Source: Prochlorococcus sp. AG-363-P19 (GTDB taxonomy: Bacteria > Cyanobacteriota > Cyanobacteriia > PCC-6307 > Cyanobiaceae). From it: a stretch of 64,000 nucleotides of DNA. The stretch's first letter is position 1; every line of letters starts with the position of its first letter. Below are positions 1-10,592 of this stretch, in pieces. The translations under genes and the position numbers were made by a program. The notes under the pieces are model-generated. The model was not told the origin of the DNA. It worked only from the letters and a program-made list of their open reading frames with translations, and searched no databases. The DNA lies in the NCBI GenBank assembly GCA_003280055.1, contig QCGG01000006.1, positions 1 through 64,000 on the forward strand. The letters run 5' to 3'.

Positions 1-2
1 CA

Positions 3-350
3 ATAGTTAGAAATGTTGGTGGTCTTGTTGACACTGTTACCCCACATGACCCTGTCAAAAACACGGGTACCGGATTTTGTTTTGACCGCTTTGAACCAAT
101 TGATTTTTACACTTCATTGGTTAGATCTTGGGAGGCTTTTCGACATAAGGAGAGTTGGAGAGCTCTTCAGGTTAGAGGAATGGAGGAGAACTATGGCTGG
201 GCTATGTCCGCGAAAGAATATGATCAAATGTATAAGGAAGTTTGTGGAATTAAAGAACCTTCTCCTGATGCTTCAATTGTAGAAAAACTTTCTTTTGGAC
301 AGACAGCTGATCCTGCCTTTAATTTGAAAGATGGTTCTGTTACTTCATGA
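3..350 (+). CDS. glgA: Glycogen synthase, C-terminal part (partial)
   Basis: This is the last 115 codons of a glycosyltransferase that builds glycogen from ADP-glucose. The reading frame is open from the left edge, so the start lies outside the window. The visible part contains the GT-B C-terminal signature, with a segment reading GGLVDTV followed by NTGTGF, where the family binds the nucleotide sugar and closes its second Rossmann domain. The stop overlaps the first 20 bases of murF, so the two genes are probably co-transcribed. Identity rests on recognition of the C-terminal glycogen synthase pattern; a related GT5 starch synthase is the only realistic alternative. Confidence 0.85.
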   Translation: MVRNVGGLVDTVTPHDPVKNTGTGFCFDRFEPIDFYTSLVRSWEAFRHKESWRALQVRGMEENYGWAMSAKEYDQMYKEVCGIKEPSPDASIVEKLSFGQTADPAFNLKDGSVTS

Positions 351-1740
351 TTTAACAGAACTTTGGGGAGAACCGCATCCTTTAGGTTGTCGAATTCTTG
401 AACAACCTCTGGGAAAGGTTTCTACAGATACAAGAGAGTTATTGAAAGGTGATTTTTTCATCCCTTTGAAAGGCGAGAGGTTTGATGGTCATGAGTTTCT
501 GGCTGAGGCATTTGCAAGAGGAGCTCAGGCTGCTTTGGTGTCTGCTGATTGCAAGGTGCCTATTCCAGATGGATTTATACATTGGGTAGTAGAAGAAACG
601 CTTATTGCTTTTCAGGAGTTGGCGTTACTTCATCGAACTCGATTAACTATGCCTTTTGTCGCTATCACCGGTTCTGTTGGGAAGACTACGACAAGAGAGA
701 TGATTCGGGCAGTTTTTGAGACTTCTGGGCCGGTTTTGTCTAGTGAAGGGAATTACAACAATGATATAGGAGTTCCTTTGACTTTATTGAAAGGTCATTC
801 ACAGCACAAAGCTGCTGTTATTGAAATGGGTATGCGTGGTCTCGGAGAAATTGAGAGACTTTCAAAATGTACTCAGCCAGATATTGCGGTGATTACAAAT
901 GTTGGCAATGCACATATCGGGCTTTTAGGGACTAAAGAAAATATTGCTACTGCAAAATGTGAGATTACTGCTTCATTAAACCCAGAAGGGATTGTTGTGA
1001 TCCCTTGGGGCGACCCTCTTCTGGAATCAACTCTATCCAAGGCTTGGAAAGGAAAAATTGTCCGAGTAGCCCTTGAAAGTAAAACTGGCGACACGACTGT
1101 TAATGATAATAGTGATTTGTTTTTATCTGCTTTCCCTGAGCCTGATTTTATTGGTCGTGTTGATCTTTCGAAGAACCTTTTAGAGCTTAGAGGCGACATT
1201 TTTGAACTTCCACTGAGAGGAAAACATAATGCTCTGAACTTTCTAATGGCATTAGCAGTTGCATCTGAGTGTGACATTTCTTGGTCCCTTTTAAAAATGC
1301 TCAATGTGAGACTCCCAACCGGAAGAAGTCGGGAGCTTCATATTGGAGGGATGACAGTTTTGGATGAAACTTATAACGCTTCGCCTGAGGCCGTACTTGC
1401 AGCACTTGATTTGTTAATGGAATATTCTGGACGTCATTTTTTCGTGCTTGGTTCTATGCTTGAGCTGGGTGACCAAAGTCTTTCTTTGCATAGGCGAATC
1501 GCTCATAAGATAGGAGAGATTTCTTTGAATGGCTTGGTTGTGGTTGCTACTGGTGACGAGGCAGCTGTGATGAGAGAAGTCGATAGTAGTATCGAATATT
1601 TTGCATTGGTTAATGATATATCTCAAGCCTATGAAAACCTTGTTGCTTGGCTGAGGCCAGGAGACAATTTGCTACTTAAGGGAAGCAGGAAAGTTGGGTT
1701 GGAGAGCCTGTTAGCAAGGCTCCAAAAACGTTATGGCTAG
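331..1740 (+). CDS. murF: UDP-N-acetylmuramoyl-tripeptide--D-alanyl-D-alanine ligase
   Basis: MurF adds the D-Ala-D-Ala dipeptide to UDP-MurNAc-tripeptide, the last cytoplasmic step in making the peptidoglycan precursor. The 469-residue length is normal for the family. The ATP-binding loop GSVGKTT sits at residues 114-120, and the central ligase domain includes [13 protein letters not shown] and an [10 protein letters not shown] segment. [11 protein letters not shown] motif near residue 350 marks the start of the C-terminal domain. The start ATG lies inside the end of glgA. The stop overlaps the end of the convergent glmU by four bases. No frameshift or missing motif was seen. Confidence 0.95.
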   Translation: MVLLLHDLTELWGEPHPLGCRILEQPLGKVSTDTRELLKGDFFIPLKGERFDGHEFLAEAFARGAQAALVSADCKVPIPDGFIHWVVEETLIAFQELALLHRTRLTMPFVAITGSVGKTTTREMIRAVFETSGPVLSSEGNYNNDIGVPLTLLKGHSQHKAAVIEMGMRGLGEIERLSKCTQPDIAVITNVGNAHIGLLGTKENIATAKCEITASLNPEGIVVIPWGDPLLESTLSKAWKGKIVRVALESKTGDTTVNDNSDLFLSAFPEPDFIGRVDLSKNLLELRGDIFELPLRGKHNALNFLMALAVASECDISWSLLKMLNVRLPTGRSRELHIGGMTVLDETYNASPEAVLAALDLLMEYSGRHFFVLGSMLELGDQSLSLHRRIAHKIGEISLNGLVVVATGDEAAVMREVDSSIEYFALVNDISQAYENLVAWLRPGDNLLLKGSRKVGLESLLARLQKRYG

Positions 1741-3092
1741 GGAGATGAGATTTGTATCCAATTCTCTTTAATAAGTTGCTTGGCTCTGCTAATAGATAAT
1801 GCGTTCGAAGGAACATCTTTTGTAAGTGTCGATCCCGCTCCAATTGTGACGTTCTGACCTAGAACAATTGGTGCAACAAGTACAGAGTTGGCACCGGTTT
1901 TACTTTTATTGCCAATTACTGTTGGGTGTTTTCTTTTTCCATCATAATTTGCTGTGATTGTCCCAGCACCAATGTTCACCTCAGTCCCAAGAGTCGTATC
2001 ACCTATATAACTGAGGTGGCTTACTTTTGAAGACATGCCTATTTGGCTGTTTTTAATTTCTACAAAATTTCCAATACGAGATTTATTGTCTACATTCGAA
2101 CCTGGGCGTAGATGAGCAAATGGACCTATGGATACATCGTTCGCTATTGTCGCTTTACGTATGACCGAATAAATAGCCTTAACTCTCTCTCCAAGTGTTG
2201 TTTCTTCAAGAAACGTTCCTGGACCAATATGACATTCGTCTCCAATAAGGCATTTCCCTCTTATATGAGTTTGGGGCTCTATGACAACATCCTTACCGAT
2301 TTGGCAATCATCACTTATTGTGCAGCTGTAAGGATCAATGAAGGTTACTCCTTGACTCATCCAATGATCACGAATCTTTGACTGCAGATATCCTTCGCAT
2401 TTTGATAGTTGCTTGCGATCATTTATTCCATTTACCTCACGTGAGTCGTCTACCTCAATGTGTCTAGATGAGGAGAGCATCGCTACGGTATCTGTGATGT
2501 ATAGCTCTCCTTGTGAATTATTGTCTTTTAGTTTTGGGAGGACCTTCTTGAGGCTTTGCCAATCGAAGCAGTAAATTCCTGAGTTTATAAGCCTGTTCTT
2601 TTTCTGCTCTTTGTTGCAATCACGATCTTCAATGATTTCTTTTACAATGCCTTCATCATTGGCAAATACTCGACCATATCCGATGGGGTTATCTACCCGA
2701 GCTGTTAGTAATGTAACTGAGGGTTTTTTATTTTGATGTTCTTTGAGAAGTCTGCTGAGTGTTGCTGGACTTAATAAAGGGACGTCTCCATTGAGTACTA
2801 AAAGTTGGCCATTGAAGTCTTTAAGTTCTTTCTCTACTTGTTTGATGGCATGACCAGTACCATTTTGAGGTTTTTGTAGAACGAATTCTAGATTCGAGAT
2901 ATGTTTTAGGCTCGCTTTTACCTGATCTGCTTGATGCCCAACTATTACTATTTGTCTTTCAGGGCTTAAATGCTGGCAACTTCTTAGAACCCTTTCTATC
3001 AAAGTTGCCCCACCAAGTGGCTGAAGCACTTTTGGAAGAGCACTTTTCATTCGTGTACCCTTGCCAGCAGCTAATACGGCGATCGCGAGCAT
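1737..3092 (-). CDS. glmU: Bifunctional N-acetylglucosamine-1-phosphate uridyltransferase / glucosamine-1-phosphate acetyltransferase
   Basis: GlmU makes UDP-N-acetylglucosamine for peptidoglycan and lipopolysaccharide. The N-terminal half carries the nucleotidyltransferase loop AAGKGTRMK (residues 8-16) followed by PKVLQPLGG. The C-terminal half is a left-handed beta-helix with repeated hexapeptides such as IGPGTF, IGPFAH, IGAGTI and IGAGST. At 451 residues it is full length. It converges on murF with a four-base overlap. It probably begins the minus-strand run of envelope and cofactor genes here only by proximity, since the methyltransferase upstream is 41 bases away. An octamer GCGATCGC (HIP1-like) falls within the first codons. 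Confidence 0.96.
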   Translation of the reverse strand: MLAIAVLAAGKGTRMKSALPKVLQPLGGATLIERVLRSCQHLSPERQIVIVGHQADQVKASLKHISNLEFVLQKPQNGTGHAIKQVEKELKDFNGQLLVLNGDVPLLSPATLSRLLKEHQNKKPSVTLLTARVDNPIGYGRVFANDEGIVKEIIEDRDCNKEQKKNRLINSGIYCFDWQSLKKVLPKLKDNNSQGELYITDTVAMLSSSRHIEVDDSREVNGINDRKQLSKCEGYLQSKIRDHWMSQGVTFIDPYSCTISDDCQIGKDVVIEPQTHIRGKCLIGDECHIGPGTFLEETTLGERVKAIYSVIRKATIANDVSIGPFAHLRPGSNVDNKSRIGNFVEIKNSQIGMSSKVSHLSYIGDTTLGTEVNIGAGTITANYDGKRKHPTVIGNKSKTGANSVLVAPIVLGQNVTIGAGSTLTKDVPSNALSISRAKQLIKENWIQISSP

Positions 3093-3133
3093 ATAAAAAA
3101 AGACTTGCCGAAGGAATATTTATACCTTCTACC

Positions 3134-4111
3134 TTACTTCTTTAGCCAACGTTTTTGCCAAGAACTAGTGCTTTCTAATTTGCAGACCTTCTGTTCCTGT
3201 TCTCGTCTTTGCAAGATTGTAGTTGATGTGTCTTTACCATTTGGGTCACGATATGGAATCGCTGCGCGAGTAAGTAGATGCTCTTCTTCCATTTGCGTTA
3301 GTCGATGCCATTTTTTGTTCTCATGATGGTCATTGATTGACTTCTTCACACGTATAGCAAGTGTTCCAGCGCTCCATTTTTGTTGACTGATTACCTCAGG
3401 GTTTAAAGAAAGCAATTGAAGTCCTGTTTGTTGTAGAGAATTTCTTACTGCCGCCGCTGTGCAGTAGGTAGCTAGTCGGCCATTTGGCGCAAGTTTATTC
3501 GCTAATGCTCTAAGGAACTCATGACTCCACAATTCGGGGCAACGACTAGGAGAAAAAGGGTCAAGCATTATCAAGTGAAAGGTAAGGTCTTTGGGTACGG
3601 ATCTAATCCTTTGCCGTGCATCTCCCCATAGGATTTGACCTTGACTCTTTGAGTCTTCCCAAAACCCACTATCCCTTATTCTTAGAAGTTTTTCCCTTAC
3701 TTCGTTGGACCAGCTTTCTCTAAATTTTGTTGTATCTAAAGCAATTTGAATTGGTCTTCGATCTAGTTCTAAACCCCACCAGTTCAGATTTAATGACATC
3801 TCTTTTGTTTTTTCTAAAGCACAGGCTGTGTTGTAACCAAGTCCAAGACAGACATCTAGAATACGAAGATGTTCACCTGCTTTAAAGCGTGAAAAGTCGG
3901 CTGGATTAATGAATTTCCTTTCTGCTTCCGACATGGCACCTTCATGATCATGGAACCCTTCTTTAAAATGACTACTATGAAGTGAAATACTGCCGTCAAG
4001 AGTCTCACTACAAATAAGTTCCCCTAGAGGGTGACTGTCTGACTTTTGATTAGTGACGTAGACGCTCAAGGTCTTTCCAGAAATTTGGATAAGAAACGGC
4101 AGCAGCCTCAC
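3134..4111 (-). CDS. MnmC/MnmD-like tRNA 5-methylaminomethyl-2-thiouridine methyltransferase
   Basis: This is a SAM-dependent methyltransferase resembling the methyltransferase half of MnmC, which finishes the mnm5s2U34 wobble modification in tRNA. The SAM-binding motif [10 protein letters not shown] is at about residues 85-94, and the family signature DPFSP followed by PELWS comes about 95 residues later. The FAD-dependent oxidase half of enterobacterial MnmC is absent, as in stand-alone MnmD-type proteins. The ATG at 4111 overlaps the end of aroA by 62 bases. The next in-frame alternative is a TTG at 4069, so the first 14 residues are uncertain. Substrate assignment is family-based inference. 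Confidence 0.75.
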   Translation of the reverse strand: MRLLPFLIQISGKTLSVYVTNQKSDSHPLGELICSETLDGSISLHSSHFKEGFHDHEGAMSEAERKFINPADFSRFKAGEHLRILDVCLGLGYNTACALEKTKEMSLNLNWWGLELDRRPIQIALDTTKFRESWSNEVREKLLRIRDSGFWEDSKSQGQILWGDARQRIRSVPKDLTFHLIMLDPFSPSRCPELWSHEFLRALANKLAPNGRLATYCTAAAVRNSLQQTGLQLLSLNPEVISQQKWSAGTLAIRVKKSINDHHENKKWHRLTQMEEEHLLTRAAIPYRDPNGKDTSTTILQRREQEQKVCKLESTSSWQKRWLKK

Positions 4112-5375
4112 TTTGTAAAAGAGTCGAATTCCCCTCGGCCATAAGTGCTGCTATTCCAAGGCTCATTGCAACTCGATGGTCTGTCTCACTGTCTAGCGAT
4201 GCACCTTTTAGAGTTTTCCCTCCATATATAATAAGACCATCTGAGTGCTCTTCTATATTTGCCCCCATACGTTTGAGCTGTCGGGACATAACAGTAAGGC
4301 GATCGGTTTCTTTTACTCGTAGTTCGCTAGCTCCAGTGATCTTGCTTTCTCCATCACAGAAGCAGGCTGCAACGGTGAGAATTGGAACTTCGTCTACTAA
4401 TCTTGGAATGATTTCTCCACCAATGCTAAAGGGTTTTAGAGGTCCGCTTCGTACACGTAGCGTCCCAACAGGTTCTCCAGCTATTTCTTCCTGAGTCAAC
4501 ACTTCTATTTTTGCTCCCATCTTTTCCATTACTTCTAAAATTCCTGTCCTAGTAGGATTTAGACCTACATTCTCGATAGTTAAATCAGACCCTGTTAACA
4601 GAGCTCCTGCGACAAGCCAAAAAGCTGCGGAGCTAATGTCACCAGGAACAACTACTTTTTGTCCTTTAAGCCTTGCTCCTGGTCGCACAATTATGTGGCG
4701 CCCCATCTCCCCTCCGACCTGAAGGTCCGCACCAAAGGCTCTTAGCATGCGCTCACTATGGTCTCTTGAGTGTGAAGGTTCAATAACCGTTGTTGGTCCT
4801 TGCGCCGTCAGAGAAGCCAGGAGCAGGGCTGATTTAACCTGTGCACTAGCTACAGGTGTTCCTATCACAGCACCGTGAAGAGAGCTTCCTTGAATGGCAA
4901 GTGGAGCAAAATTACCTTCAGATCTTCCTGTTACTTTCCCTCCCATGATTTTCAAAGGACGACTTACCCTCTCCATTGGTCGGTGTCTTAGAGACTGGTC
5001 CCCAGTTAATACGAAATGACGATTTTGTTGGCCAACAAGCATTCCCATAAGCAATCTCATTGTGGTTCCAGAATTGCCGCAATCCAATATCCTCTCGGGC
5101 TCTTCGAGCCCATCAAGCCCTACCCCTTGGATTTGAACAGGATTACCATCATGGTCAATAGGACTTATTTTTGGACCCATTGCTCTTAAGCATTTTGCTG
5201 TGCTTATTGGGTCTTCTGCTGGAAGCATTCCTTCTACGGTAGTTATTCCATCAGCAATTGCTCCAAATAAGAGAGCTCTGTGTGAGATTGATTTATCACC
5301 TGGCACTCGAACTTTTCCTGATAACACTCCACCGGATAGAAGCTCTCTCTCTTGTGGGGTATTAATGATGTCCAA
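4050..5375 (-). CDS. aroA: 5-enolpyruvylshikimate-3-phosphate synthase
   Basis: EPSP synthase joins shikimate-3-phosphate and phosphoenolpyruvate, the sixth step of the shikimate pathway to aromatic amino acids, quinones and folate. The substrate-binding motif PGDKSISHR is at residues 25-33. Further family motifs are the [12 protein letters not shown] segment near residue 100, [10 protein letters not shown], and [12 protein letters not shown] in the second globular domain. At 441 residues the protein is complete. Its 3' end overlaps the downstream methyltransferase gene, suggesting coupled translation. Confidence 0.96.
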   Translation of the reverse strand: MDIINTPQERELLSGGVLSGKVRVPGDKSISHRALLFGAIADGITTVEGMLPAEDPISTAKCLRAMGPKISPIDHDGNPVQIQGVGLDGLEEPERILDCGNSGTTMRLLMGMLVGQQNRHFVLTGDQSLRHRPMERVSRPLKIMGGKVTGRSEGNFAPLAIQGSSLHGAVIGTPVASAQVKSALLLASLTAQGPTTVIEPSHSRDHSERMLRAFGADLQVGGEMGRHIIVRPGARLKGQKVVVPGDISSAAFWLVAGALLTGSDLTIENVGLNPTRTGILEVMEKMGAKIEVLTQEEIAGEPVGTLRVRSGPLKPFSIGGEIIPRLVDEVPILTVAACFCDGESKITGASELRVKETDRLTVMSRQLKRMGANIEEHSDGLIIYGGKTLKGASLDSETDHRVAMSLGIAALMAEGNSTLLQSEAAAVSYPNFWKDLERLRH

Positions 5376-5443
5376 GGATAAAAGCTTTGTCTTCTATAAA
5401 TTGTATGAGCTATTGAGTCATGGTGGCTTGATTCATATCTTTT

Positions 5444-7009
5444 CTACTTACTCAAAGCATCTTTTTTTTTCAGGATTTGGTCAATTACATATCCGAAAAG
5501 ATAAGGATCAGGCTCATTGTTACCAAGATCTCCAAGACCTAGCTCTTGCCACCGTGAATCGACTTTTTTCTCTAATTCAAAGGGACGAGTTAGCGGCTTC
5601 CCCCAGTCGTGATTTTTCTCTGGTCCAATTTTTGTGGTTGCATCGATAGCCAACCTACCTCCCATCCCCATATGCTCGCTTGCAAAGTCAAGACTGTCAA
5701 AAGGGGTATTTTCTATTACGCATAGATCTCTCTGCGGGTCAACTTGTGCTGCAATTGACCAAACAACTTGTCTTGGATCTCGTATGTTGATGCTCTTGTC
5801 TACAACGACTACGAATTTCGTATATGTAAATTGAGGGAGGGCACTCCAGAATGCCATTGCGGCCCTTCTTGCTTGACCTGGATAATCTTTATCTATAGAT
5901 ATGATTGCTAATTTATAACTAAGTGCTTCCATTGGTAGAAAGAAATCAATAATTTCTGGTACTTGTTGTTTAAGTATTGGTGTGTAAATTCTGTTTAAAG
6001 CTATTGCAAGCATTGCTTCTTCTTTGGGTGGTCTGCCACTAAATGTTGTTAGGAATATTGGGTTTTTGCGTTGAGTGATGCAATGTATATCTATAAGTGG
6101 GGAGTTTTCTATTCCTCCATAAAAGCCCATATGGTCTCCAAAGGGACCATCCGGTAATTCTTTGCCAGGAGAAATGGTTCCTTCTAAAACTATTTCGCTA
6201 TGACTCGGTACTTCTAGGTTAACAGTTTTGCATTTTGCTAGATGAACCCCTTTTCCCGCGTAAAGCCCTGCGAAAAGCCATTCACTTAATTGCACTGGTA
6301 TTGGTGTTGCCGCTGCCATAACAAGTAAAGGATGAACTCCTATTGCAATTGCTATTTCAAGAGGCTTTCCTAATGAAGTTGCTTTTTTGAGGTGTCGTGC
6401 ACCTCCTCTTACACTGAGCCAGTGAACTGTTAATGTCCTTGGAGATTGACGTTGAAGTCGATATACACCAATATTTGGGACCTTTGTCTCAGGATCTTTT
6501 GTAATTACCAATCCCAAAGTGATTACACCACCAGCGTCATTGGGCCAGGGTTTTATTAACGGAAGGGTATCCAAGTTGACTTCATCTCCACGCAACACTT
6601 GTTGATGACAAACTGGAGTGAGGTCAAGATCGGGCCTCGCTTTAAATAGATCTAAAAGTAAGTTTCCAAATCTGACTGTTTCTTTTATACCTTTTGGTGG
6701 TTTGGGTTGTTGAAGCAAGGCTAGTCGGGATCCAAGTTCTTCAAGCTCTTTTGTACTTTCTAGTCCCATACTCCAGAGGACCCTTTCAATCGTTCCAAGT
6801 AAATTGACGGCTACTGGGATTGAAGATCCAGTTACGTTCTCAAAGAGTAAAGCTGGTCCTCCAAGGCTTAATACGCGATCACTTATTGCAGATAGTTCTA
6901 AGTCTGGATCTACTTGAGCAGTAATTCTTCTTAATTGTCCCTTCTGCTCAAGTAGAGAGAGGAATTGACGTAAATCCTTAGTGGCAGGTTTTGAATTTAG
7001 AAAGGACAT
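5444..7009 (-). CDS. ubiD: UbiD-family prenylated-FMN decarboxylase
   Basis: UbiD-type enzymes remove the carboxyl group of prenylated 4-hydroxybenzoate using prenylated FMN. In cyanobacteria the pathway product is thought to feed plastoquinone synthesis. The 521-residue protein keeps family segments such as GGPALLFENV near the N terminus, NIGVYRLQ and the SVRGGARH region in the middle, and PDGPFGDHMGFYGG near residue 290, where the catalytic glutamate and arginine region lies. The partner flavin prenyltransferase UbiX is not in this window. The gene is transcribed away from comB, with a 56-base divergent spacer. Confidence 0.88.
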   Translation of the reverse strand: MSFLNSKPATKDLRQFLSLLEQKGQLRRITAQVDPDLELSAISDRVLSLGGPALLFENVTGSSIPVAVNLLGTIERVLWSMGLESTKELEELGSRLALLQQPKPPKGIKETVRFGNLLLDLFKARPDLDLTPVCHQQVLRGDEVNLDTLPLIKPWPNDAGGVITLGLVITKDPETKVPNIGVYRLQRQSPRTLTVHWLSVRGGARHLKKATSLGKPLEIAIAIGVHPLLVMAAATPIPVQLSEWLFAGLYAGKGVHLAKCKTVNLEVPSHSEIVLEGTISPGKELPDGPFGDHMGFYGGIENSPLIDIHCITQRKNPIFLTTFSGRPPKEEAMLAIALNRIYTPILKQQVPEIIDFFLPMEALSYKLAIISIDKDYPGQARRAAMAFWSALPQFTYTKFVVVVDKSINIRDPRQVVWSIAAQVDPQRDLCVIENTPFDSLDFASEHMGMGGRLAIDATTKIGPEKNHDWGKPLTRPFELEKKVDSRWQELGLGDLGNNEPDPYLFGYVIDQILKKKDALSK

Positions 7010-7065
7010 TGTTAGACACGTTTCGACGATGATCTGGTTACTGTGACTGGTATAACTAACTATGC

Positions 7066-7806
7066 ATGGGTTTCGTGAGGCTTTCTTATTTTCATGTTGC
7101 TGCTGATGTCCCTAAAGGGAAGCTACCAGATGCAGCTGTTGTGATTGATGTACTCAGAGCGACTACCACAATTGCATTTGCATTGCATAACGGTGCTGAA
7201 TCGGTGCAGGTTTTCGATAACCTTGATGACCTTAGGCAAACGGCCAATAAATGGCCTGAATCCTCTCGACTTTTATTAGGAGAAAGGGGTGGTAAACGCG
7301 TGGAAGGTTTTGATTTGGGAAATTCTCCTCTTACCGTTGGAACTGAACAAGTTTCGGGGAAAAGGCTTTTCATGAGTACGACAAATGGGACAAGATCTCT
7401 TCATCGAGTAAGAGATGTTCAGTCTCTCTACACTATGGCCCTTGCAAATAGACAAGCAGTAGTTGAGCAATTGTTAAAAGAAGGGTTTGAGGAGGTTTGG
7501 ATTGTTGGTAGTGGTTGGGAAGGAACTTATTCTTTGGAAGATTCTTTGGCAGCGGGTGCCTTGATTGAATCTCTTATTCAGAATTCTTTTAATGCAGTGG
7601 ATGTAATGAATGATGAACTCTCATCTGCTCTGGCCTTGTGGGAAAAATGGAAGGATGATGTTCTTGGCTGTTTGCGTCTGTCAACTCATGGGAAACGACT
7701 TTTGAGAATTGGAGACCATGAAAGGGATTTGAAGTGTTGTGCGACATTAGATGAGCTATTGATTGTCCCAACACAAAGTTCTCCAGGAATTCTTTGTGCA
7801 AGCTAA
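7066..7806 (+). CDS. comB: 2-phosphosulfolactate phosphatase family protein
   Basis: This belongs to the ComB family, first described in methanogen coenzyme M synthesis, where it dephosphorylates 2-phosphosulfolactate. The N-terminal motif [10 protein letters not shown] (residues 26-35) and the [10 protein letters not shown] segment near residue 104 are typical. Many cyanobacteria carry the gene although they do not make coenzyme M, so the real substrate here is unknown. The start ATG at 7066 is in frame and not overlapped. At 246 residues the length is normal. The downstream nitrilase-family gene follows after 43 bases and could be co-transcribed. Confidence 0.82.
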   Translation: MGFVRLSYFHVAADVPKGKLPDAAVVIDVLRATTTIAFALHNGAESVQVFDNLDDLRQTANKWPESSRLLLGERGGKRVEGFDLGNSPLTVGTEQVSGKRLFMSTTNGTRSLHRVRDVQSLYTMALANRQAVVEQLLKEGFEEVWIVGSGWEGTYSLEDSLAAGALIESLIQNSFNAVDVMNDELSSALALWEKWKDDVLGCLRLSTHGKRLLRIGDHERDLKCCATLDELLIVPTQSSPGILCAS

Positions 7807-7849
7807 GAGTTCTATGGAGCTTTAAAGTTTTTATGTTTATTGTGACCTT

Positions 7850-8671
7850 GTGACCGACTTTTTGGCGGCCGCTTTGCAGCTAACTAGCTCTTCAGAGCCA
7901 GACGCTAATTTTTCAGCGGCAGAAGAACAGGTTGAACTAGCTGCTCGAAGAGGAGCTGAACTCATTGGCCTGCCAGAAAACTTCGCTTTCATGGGAGATG
8001 ATCAGAAAAGATTAGAAATCGCTTCTGAATTGTCTGAAAAGTGCAGTCGTTTTCTAGTGACTATGGCTAGACGCTATCAAATAGCACTTCTTGGAGGCGG
8101 TTTCCCTGTTCCGATTGGTGATGGTCGACATACTCTTAACCGCTCTGAGTTGGTTGGTCGTGATGGACAGTTGTTGGCGAGGTACGACAAGATTCATTTG
8201 TTTGATGTAGATCTCCCTGATGGAAATACATATAGGGAATCTGAAACTTTTACCCCTGGAGACTCTTTACCTCCAGTGGTTGATGTCCCTGGATTGTGCA
8301 GAGTGGGAATGTCTATTTGTTATGACGTTAGATTTCCAGAGCTTTTTCGTTATTTAGTTTCTGCTGGGGCTGAGTTGTTAATGATCCCAGCAGCTTTCAC
8401 AGCATTTACCGGAAAGGATCATTGGCAGGTTTTGCTTCAGGCTAGAGCTATTGAAAATACAGCTTATGTAGTTGCTCCCGCTCAGACAGGGTTGCATTCC
8501 GGCAGAAGGCAGAGCCATGGTCATTCAATGGTTATTGATCCTTGGGGAACTGTTTTAGCAGATGCTGGCGTAATAGCTGGGGCGGCTATAGCTCCAATTG
8601 ATACTTTTCATGTTGGAAGAATTAGAGAGCAAATGCCTTGCTTAAAACATCGTCAACCCGACCTGTTTTAA
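7850..8671 (+). CDS. Carbon-nitrogen hydrolase (Nit1-like nitrilase superfamily)
   Basis: A cytoplasmic amidase of the nitrilase superfamily. The Glu-Lys-Cys catalytic triad is visible: E43 in GLPENFAF, K114 in YDKIHLFD and C157 in SICYDVRFPE. The pattern is closest to the Nit1/deaminated-glutathione amidase group, which repairs glutathione after erroneous deamination; that substrate is inference. The start is a GTG at 7850. The protein has 273 residues and ends six bases before the cell-wall amidase start, so the two are likely translated from one message. Confidence 0.85.
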   Translation: MTDFLAAALQLTSSSEPDANFSAAEEQVELAARRGAELIGLPENFAFMGDDQKRLEIASELSEKCSRFLVTMARRYQIALLGGGFPVPIGDGRHTLNRSELVGRDGQLLARYDKIHLFDVDLPDGNTYRESETFTPGDSLPPVVDVPGLCRVGMSICYDVRFPELFRYLVSAGAELLMIPAAFTAFTGKDHWQVLLQARAIENTAYVVAPAQTGLHSGRRQSHGHSMVIDPWGTVLADAGVIAGAAIAPIDTFHVGRIREQMPCLKHRQPDLF

Positions 8672-8676
8672 AGGAA

Positions 8677-9771
8677 ATGTCATCGGCATCTTTTCGTCGA
8701 TTTTCTATTCTTGTTGTTGGTATTTTACCAATCTTTTTTTGCTCTTTAAATGTTCCTCTAAGAGCTGCTAGTGCTTTAGCTGCATGGTCTATTGGTGAAA
8801 ATGGAGTTTTGCGTTTAAGGACTAAAAGAGACGCAGATTTAAAAGCTTTTTTTCAGCCTTCTGATTTTCAGAGTGGAGAACGTGTTTGGATAGATTTTCC
8901 TGGTGAATTGATTCGGGCAAGAAGCCTTAAGGGAAGTGGTCCAATACGTGAAATTCGTCTGGGCAAGCCTAGAACTGGTTTTACTAGACTAGTTGTTGAA
9001 TTTCGCCCAGGTATTGTTCTTGATCCTTCTAAATTGCAGTTAGTAGCAGTATCTGAAGATAGATGGGAGCTCGCTTTCAAGGGATTGCCTACTTATGGTC
9101 TTTTTCGTATCGGGGAAGGGACGTTGCAATCACCTTCATGGTTAGCAAATTCAAGGAATCGTTCAGTTCCTTTTAAACGTAATTCTACTAATGTTGACGA
9201 TCTTCCTGAAGTTAAAAGAGGAATTTATAGGGTTGTTATTGACCCAGGTCATGGTGGCCCTGATCCTGGAGCAGTAGGTATAGGTCGTTTACGTGAGACT
9301 GATGTTGTTCTAGATATTGCACTTCAAGTAGGTAGGCTTTTGGAATTAAAAGGGGTAAAGGTTAGCTTTACTAGAACTACTGAGAGGGACTTAGATTTAC
9401 CACCTAGAGTGGCTCTTGCAAACCGACTGCGTGCGTCTGCATTTGTAAGTATTCATGCAAACGCATCTAGATCAAATAAGGCGTCAATAAATGGGGTGGA
9501 GACTTTTTTTTATTCGGGTTGGAAGGGAAAAGCTTTGGCTAGAAATATTCAACAGCAGGTTTTGAAAGTTTCTCCTGGAAGTCCAGACAGGGGAGTTCGG
9601 CAAGGACGATTTTTTGTTATTAGGAGGACAAATATGCCAGCAGCTTTAGTTGAGACAGGATTTTTAACAGGCAGCTTGGATGCCCCTCGACTTGCCAAGA
9701 AAAGTCATAGGAGAAGGCTTTCCTTTGCCATTGCTAAAGGAATACTTAATTACTTAAAGGAGGTTAATTAA
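8677..9771 (+). CDS. N-acetylmuramoyl-L-alanine amidase (AmiC type)
   Basis: A periplasmic zinc amidase that cleaves the bond between MurNAc and the stem peptide and is used in daughter-cell separation. I chose the ATG at 8677, just after the upstream stop, because it gives a clean signal peptide: basic residues, then a hydrophobic run, then Ala-rich cleavage near residue 35. An AMIN-like beta domain follows. The Amidase_3 domain has DPGHGG and RETDVVLD, with SIHANAS and a final ETGFLTG containing the catalytic glutamate. A TTG 39 bases upstream would extend the frame but spoils the signal peptide. murI follows after one base. Confidence 0.88.
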   Translation: MSSASFRRFSILVVGILPIFFCSLNVPLRAASALAAWSIGENGVLRLRTKRDADLKAFFQPSDFQSGERVWIDFPGELIRARSLKGSGPIREIRLGKPRTGFTRLVVEFRPGIVLDPSKLQLVAVSEDRWELAFKGLPTYGLFRIGEGTLQSPSWLANSRNRSVPFKRNSTNVDDLPEVKRGIYRVVIDPGHGGPDPGAVGIGRLRETDVVLDIALQVGRLLELKGVKVSFTRTTERDLDLPPRVALANRLRASAFVSIHANASRSNKASINGVETFFYSGWKGKALARNIQQQVLKVSPGSPDRGVRQGRFFVIRRTNMPAALVETGFLTGSLDAPRLAKKSHRRRLSFAIAKGILNYLKEVN

Positions 9772-9772
9772 T

Positions 9773-10570
9773 TTGCCTTTGGGTCTTTTTGATAGTGGTG
9801 TTGGTGGGTTGACTGTGCTCAAGCAAGTATTAAGAAGGCATAGGAATTCTTCTTGTTTGTATTTAGCAGATACAGCTCGTGTTCCTTATGGGAATAGAAA
9901 ACCAAGTGACATAAGAGAAATAGCTTCAGAAATTGCTCAATGGTTTAGAGATAAGGAGGTGACTACTGTTCTTATGGGTTGCAATACGACCAATTCATTG
10001 GCTTTTGACATTATCGAGAGAGAGGCTGGAGTTCCAGTGATTAGTTTGATACGCTCTGCAGCGAGCATGGTTACCAAGGATAGAGTTGGTGTGCTAGCAA
10101 CAAAAGCCACTGTTTTGTCTGGGGCTTATAAGGCTCAAATTGAATTATTTGGTTCGAAAAAGATAATTCTTGAGCAAAGTTGTCCTGCTTTTGTTCCAAT
10201 GATTGAGAATGGCAGGCTTGAAATGAGTGAATTGCGTCGAGTTGCAACTGATTATTTGAAACCACTTTTAGAGGCCAAGGTGGAAGAAGTTATTCTTGGA
10301 TGTAGTCATTACCCTCTTCTGGAGCCTCTTTTCCGAGAATTATTACCAGTTGGTATACGTATAATTGACCCTGCTGTTGGTTTAGCTAGGGAGCTAGATG
10401 ACTTGATTGGAGCCCCTTCTGCGACATTAAATGGTAATTTCTCACTTGCTTCTACTCGTTTCTGCGTCACAAAATCTCCTATGGAATTTGCAGCCCGCGC
10501 TAGTGATTGGTTAGGCAAGTTTCCAGAGGTTGAGTTGGTTTCGCTACAGCAGAGGGCATGTTTCTTTTAG
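9773..10570 (+). CDS. murI: Glutamate racemase
   Basis: MurI converts L-glutamate to D-glutamate for peptidoglycan. The catalytic cysteine pair is present: C70 in MGCNTTN and C177 in LGCSHYP. The substrate loop DSGVGGLTV begins at residue 7. The start is a TTG, supported by a strong ribosome-binding site AAAGGAGG at 9756-9763, nine bases upstream. It sits one base after the amidase gene, so the pair forms a small cell-wall operon. The next gene, for solanesyl diphosphate synthase, begins 22 bases later. Confidence 0.94.
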   Translation: MPLGLFDSGVGGLTVLKQVLRRHRNSSCLYLADTARVPYGNRKPSDIREIASEIAQWFRDKEVTTVLMGCNTTNSLAFDIIEREAGVPVISLIRSAASMVTKDRVGVLATKATVLSGAYKAQIELFGSKKIILEQSCPAFVPMIENGRLEMSELRRVATDYLKPLLEAKVEEVILGCSHYPLLEPLFRELLPVGIRIIDPAVGLARELDDLIGAPSATLNGNFSLASTRFCVTKSPMEFAARASDWLGKFPEVELVSLQQRACFF

Positions 10571-10592
10571 GATTAGCTCACCGAGGGATTGC

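Noticed and set aside
873-1304. 143-codon frame antisense to murF
   Set aside because: Codon bias and homology belong to murF; the reverse frame is a shadow.
3078-3085. GCGATCGC (HIP1) octamer at the glmU start
   Set aside because: A single copy. HIP1 is not enriched in this window, so it is probably chance or a remnant of ancestral bias.
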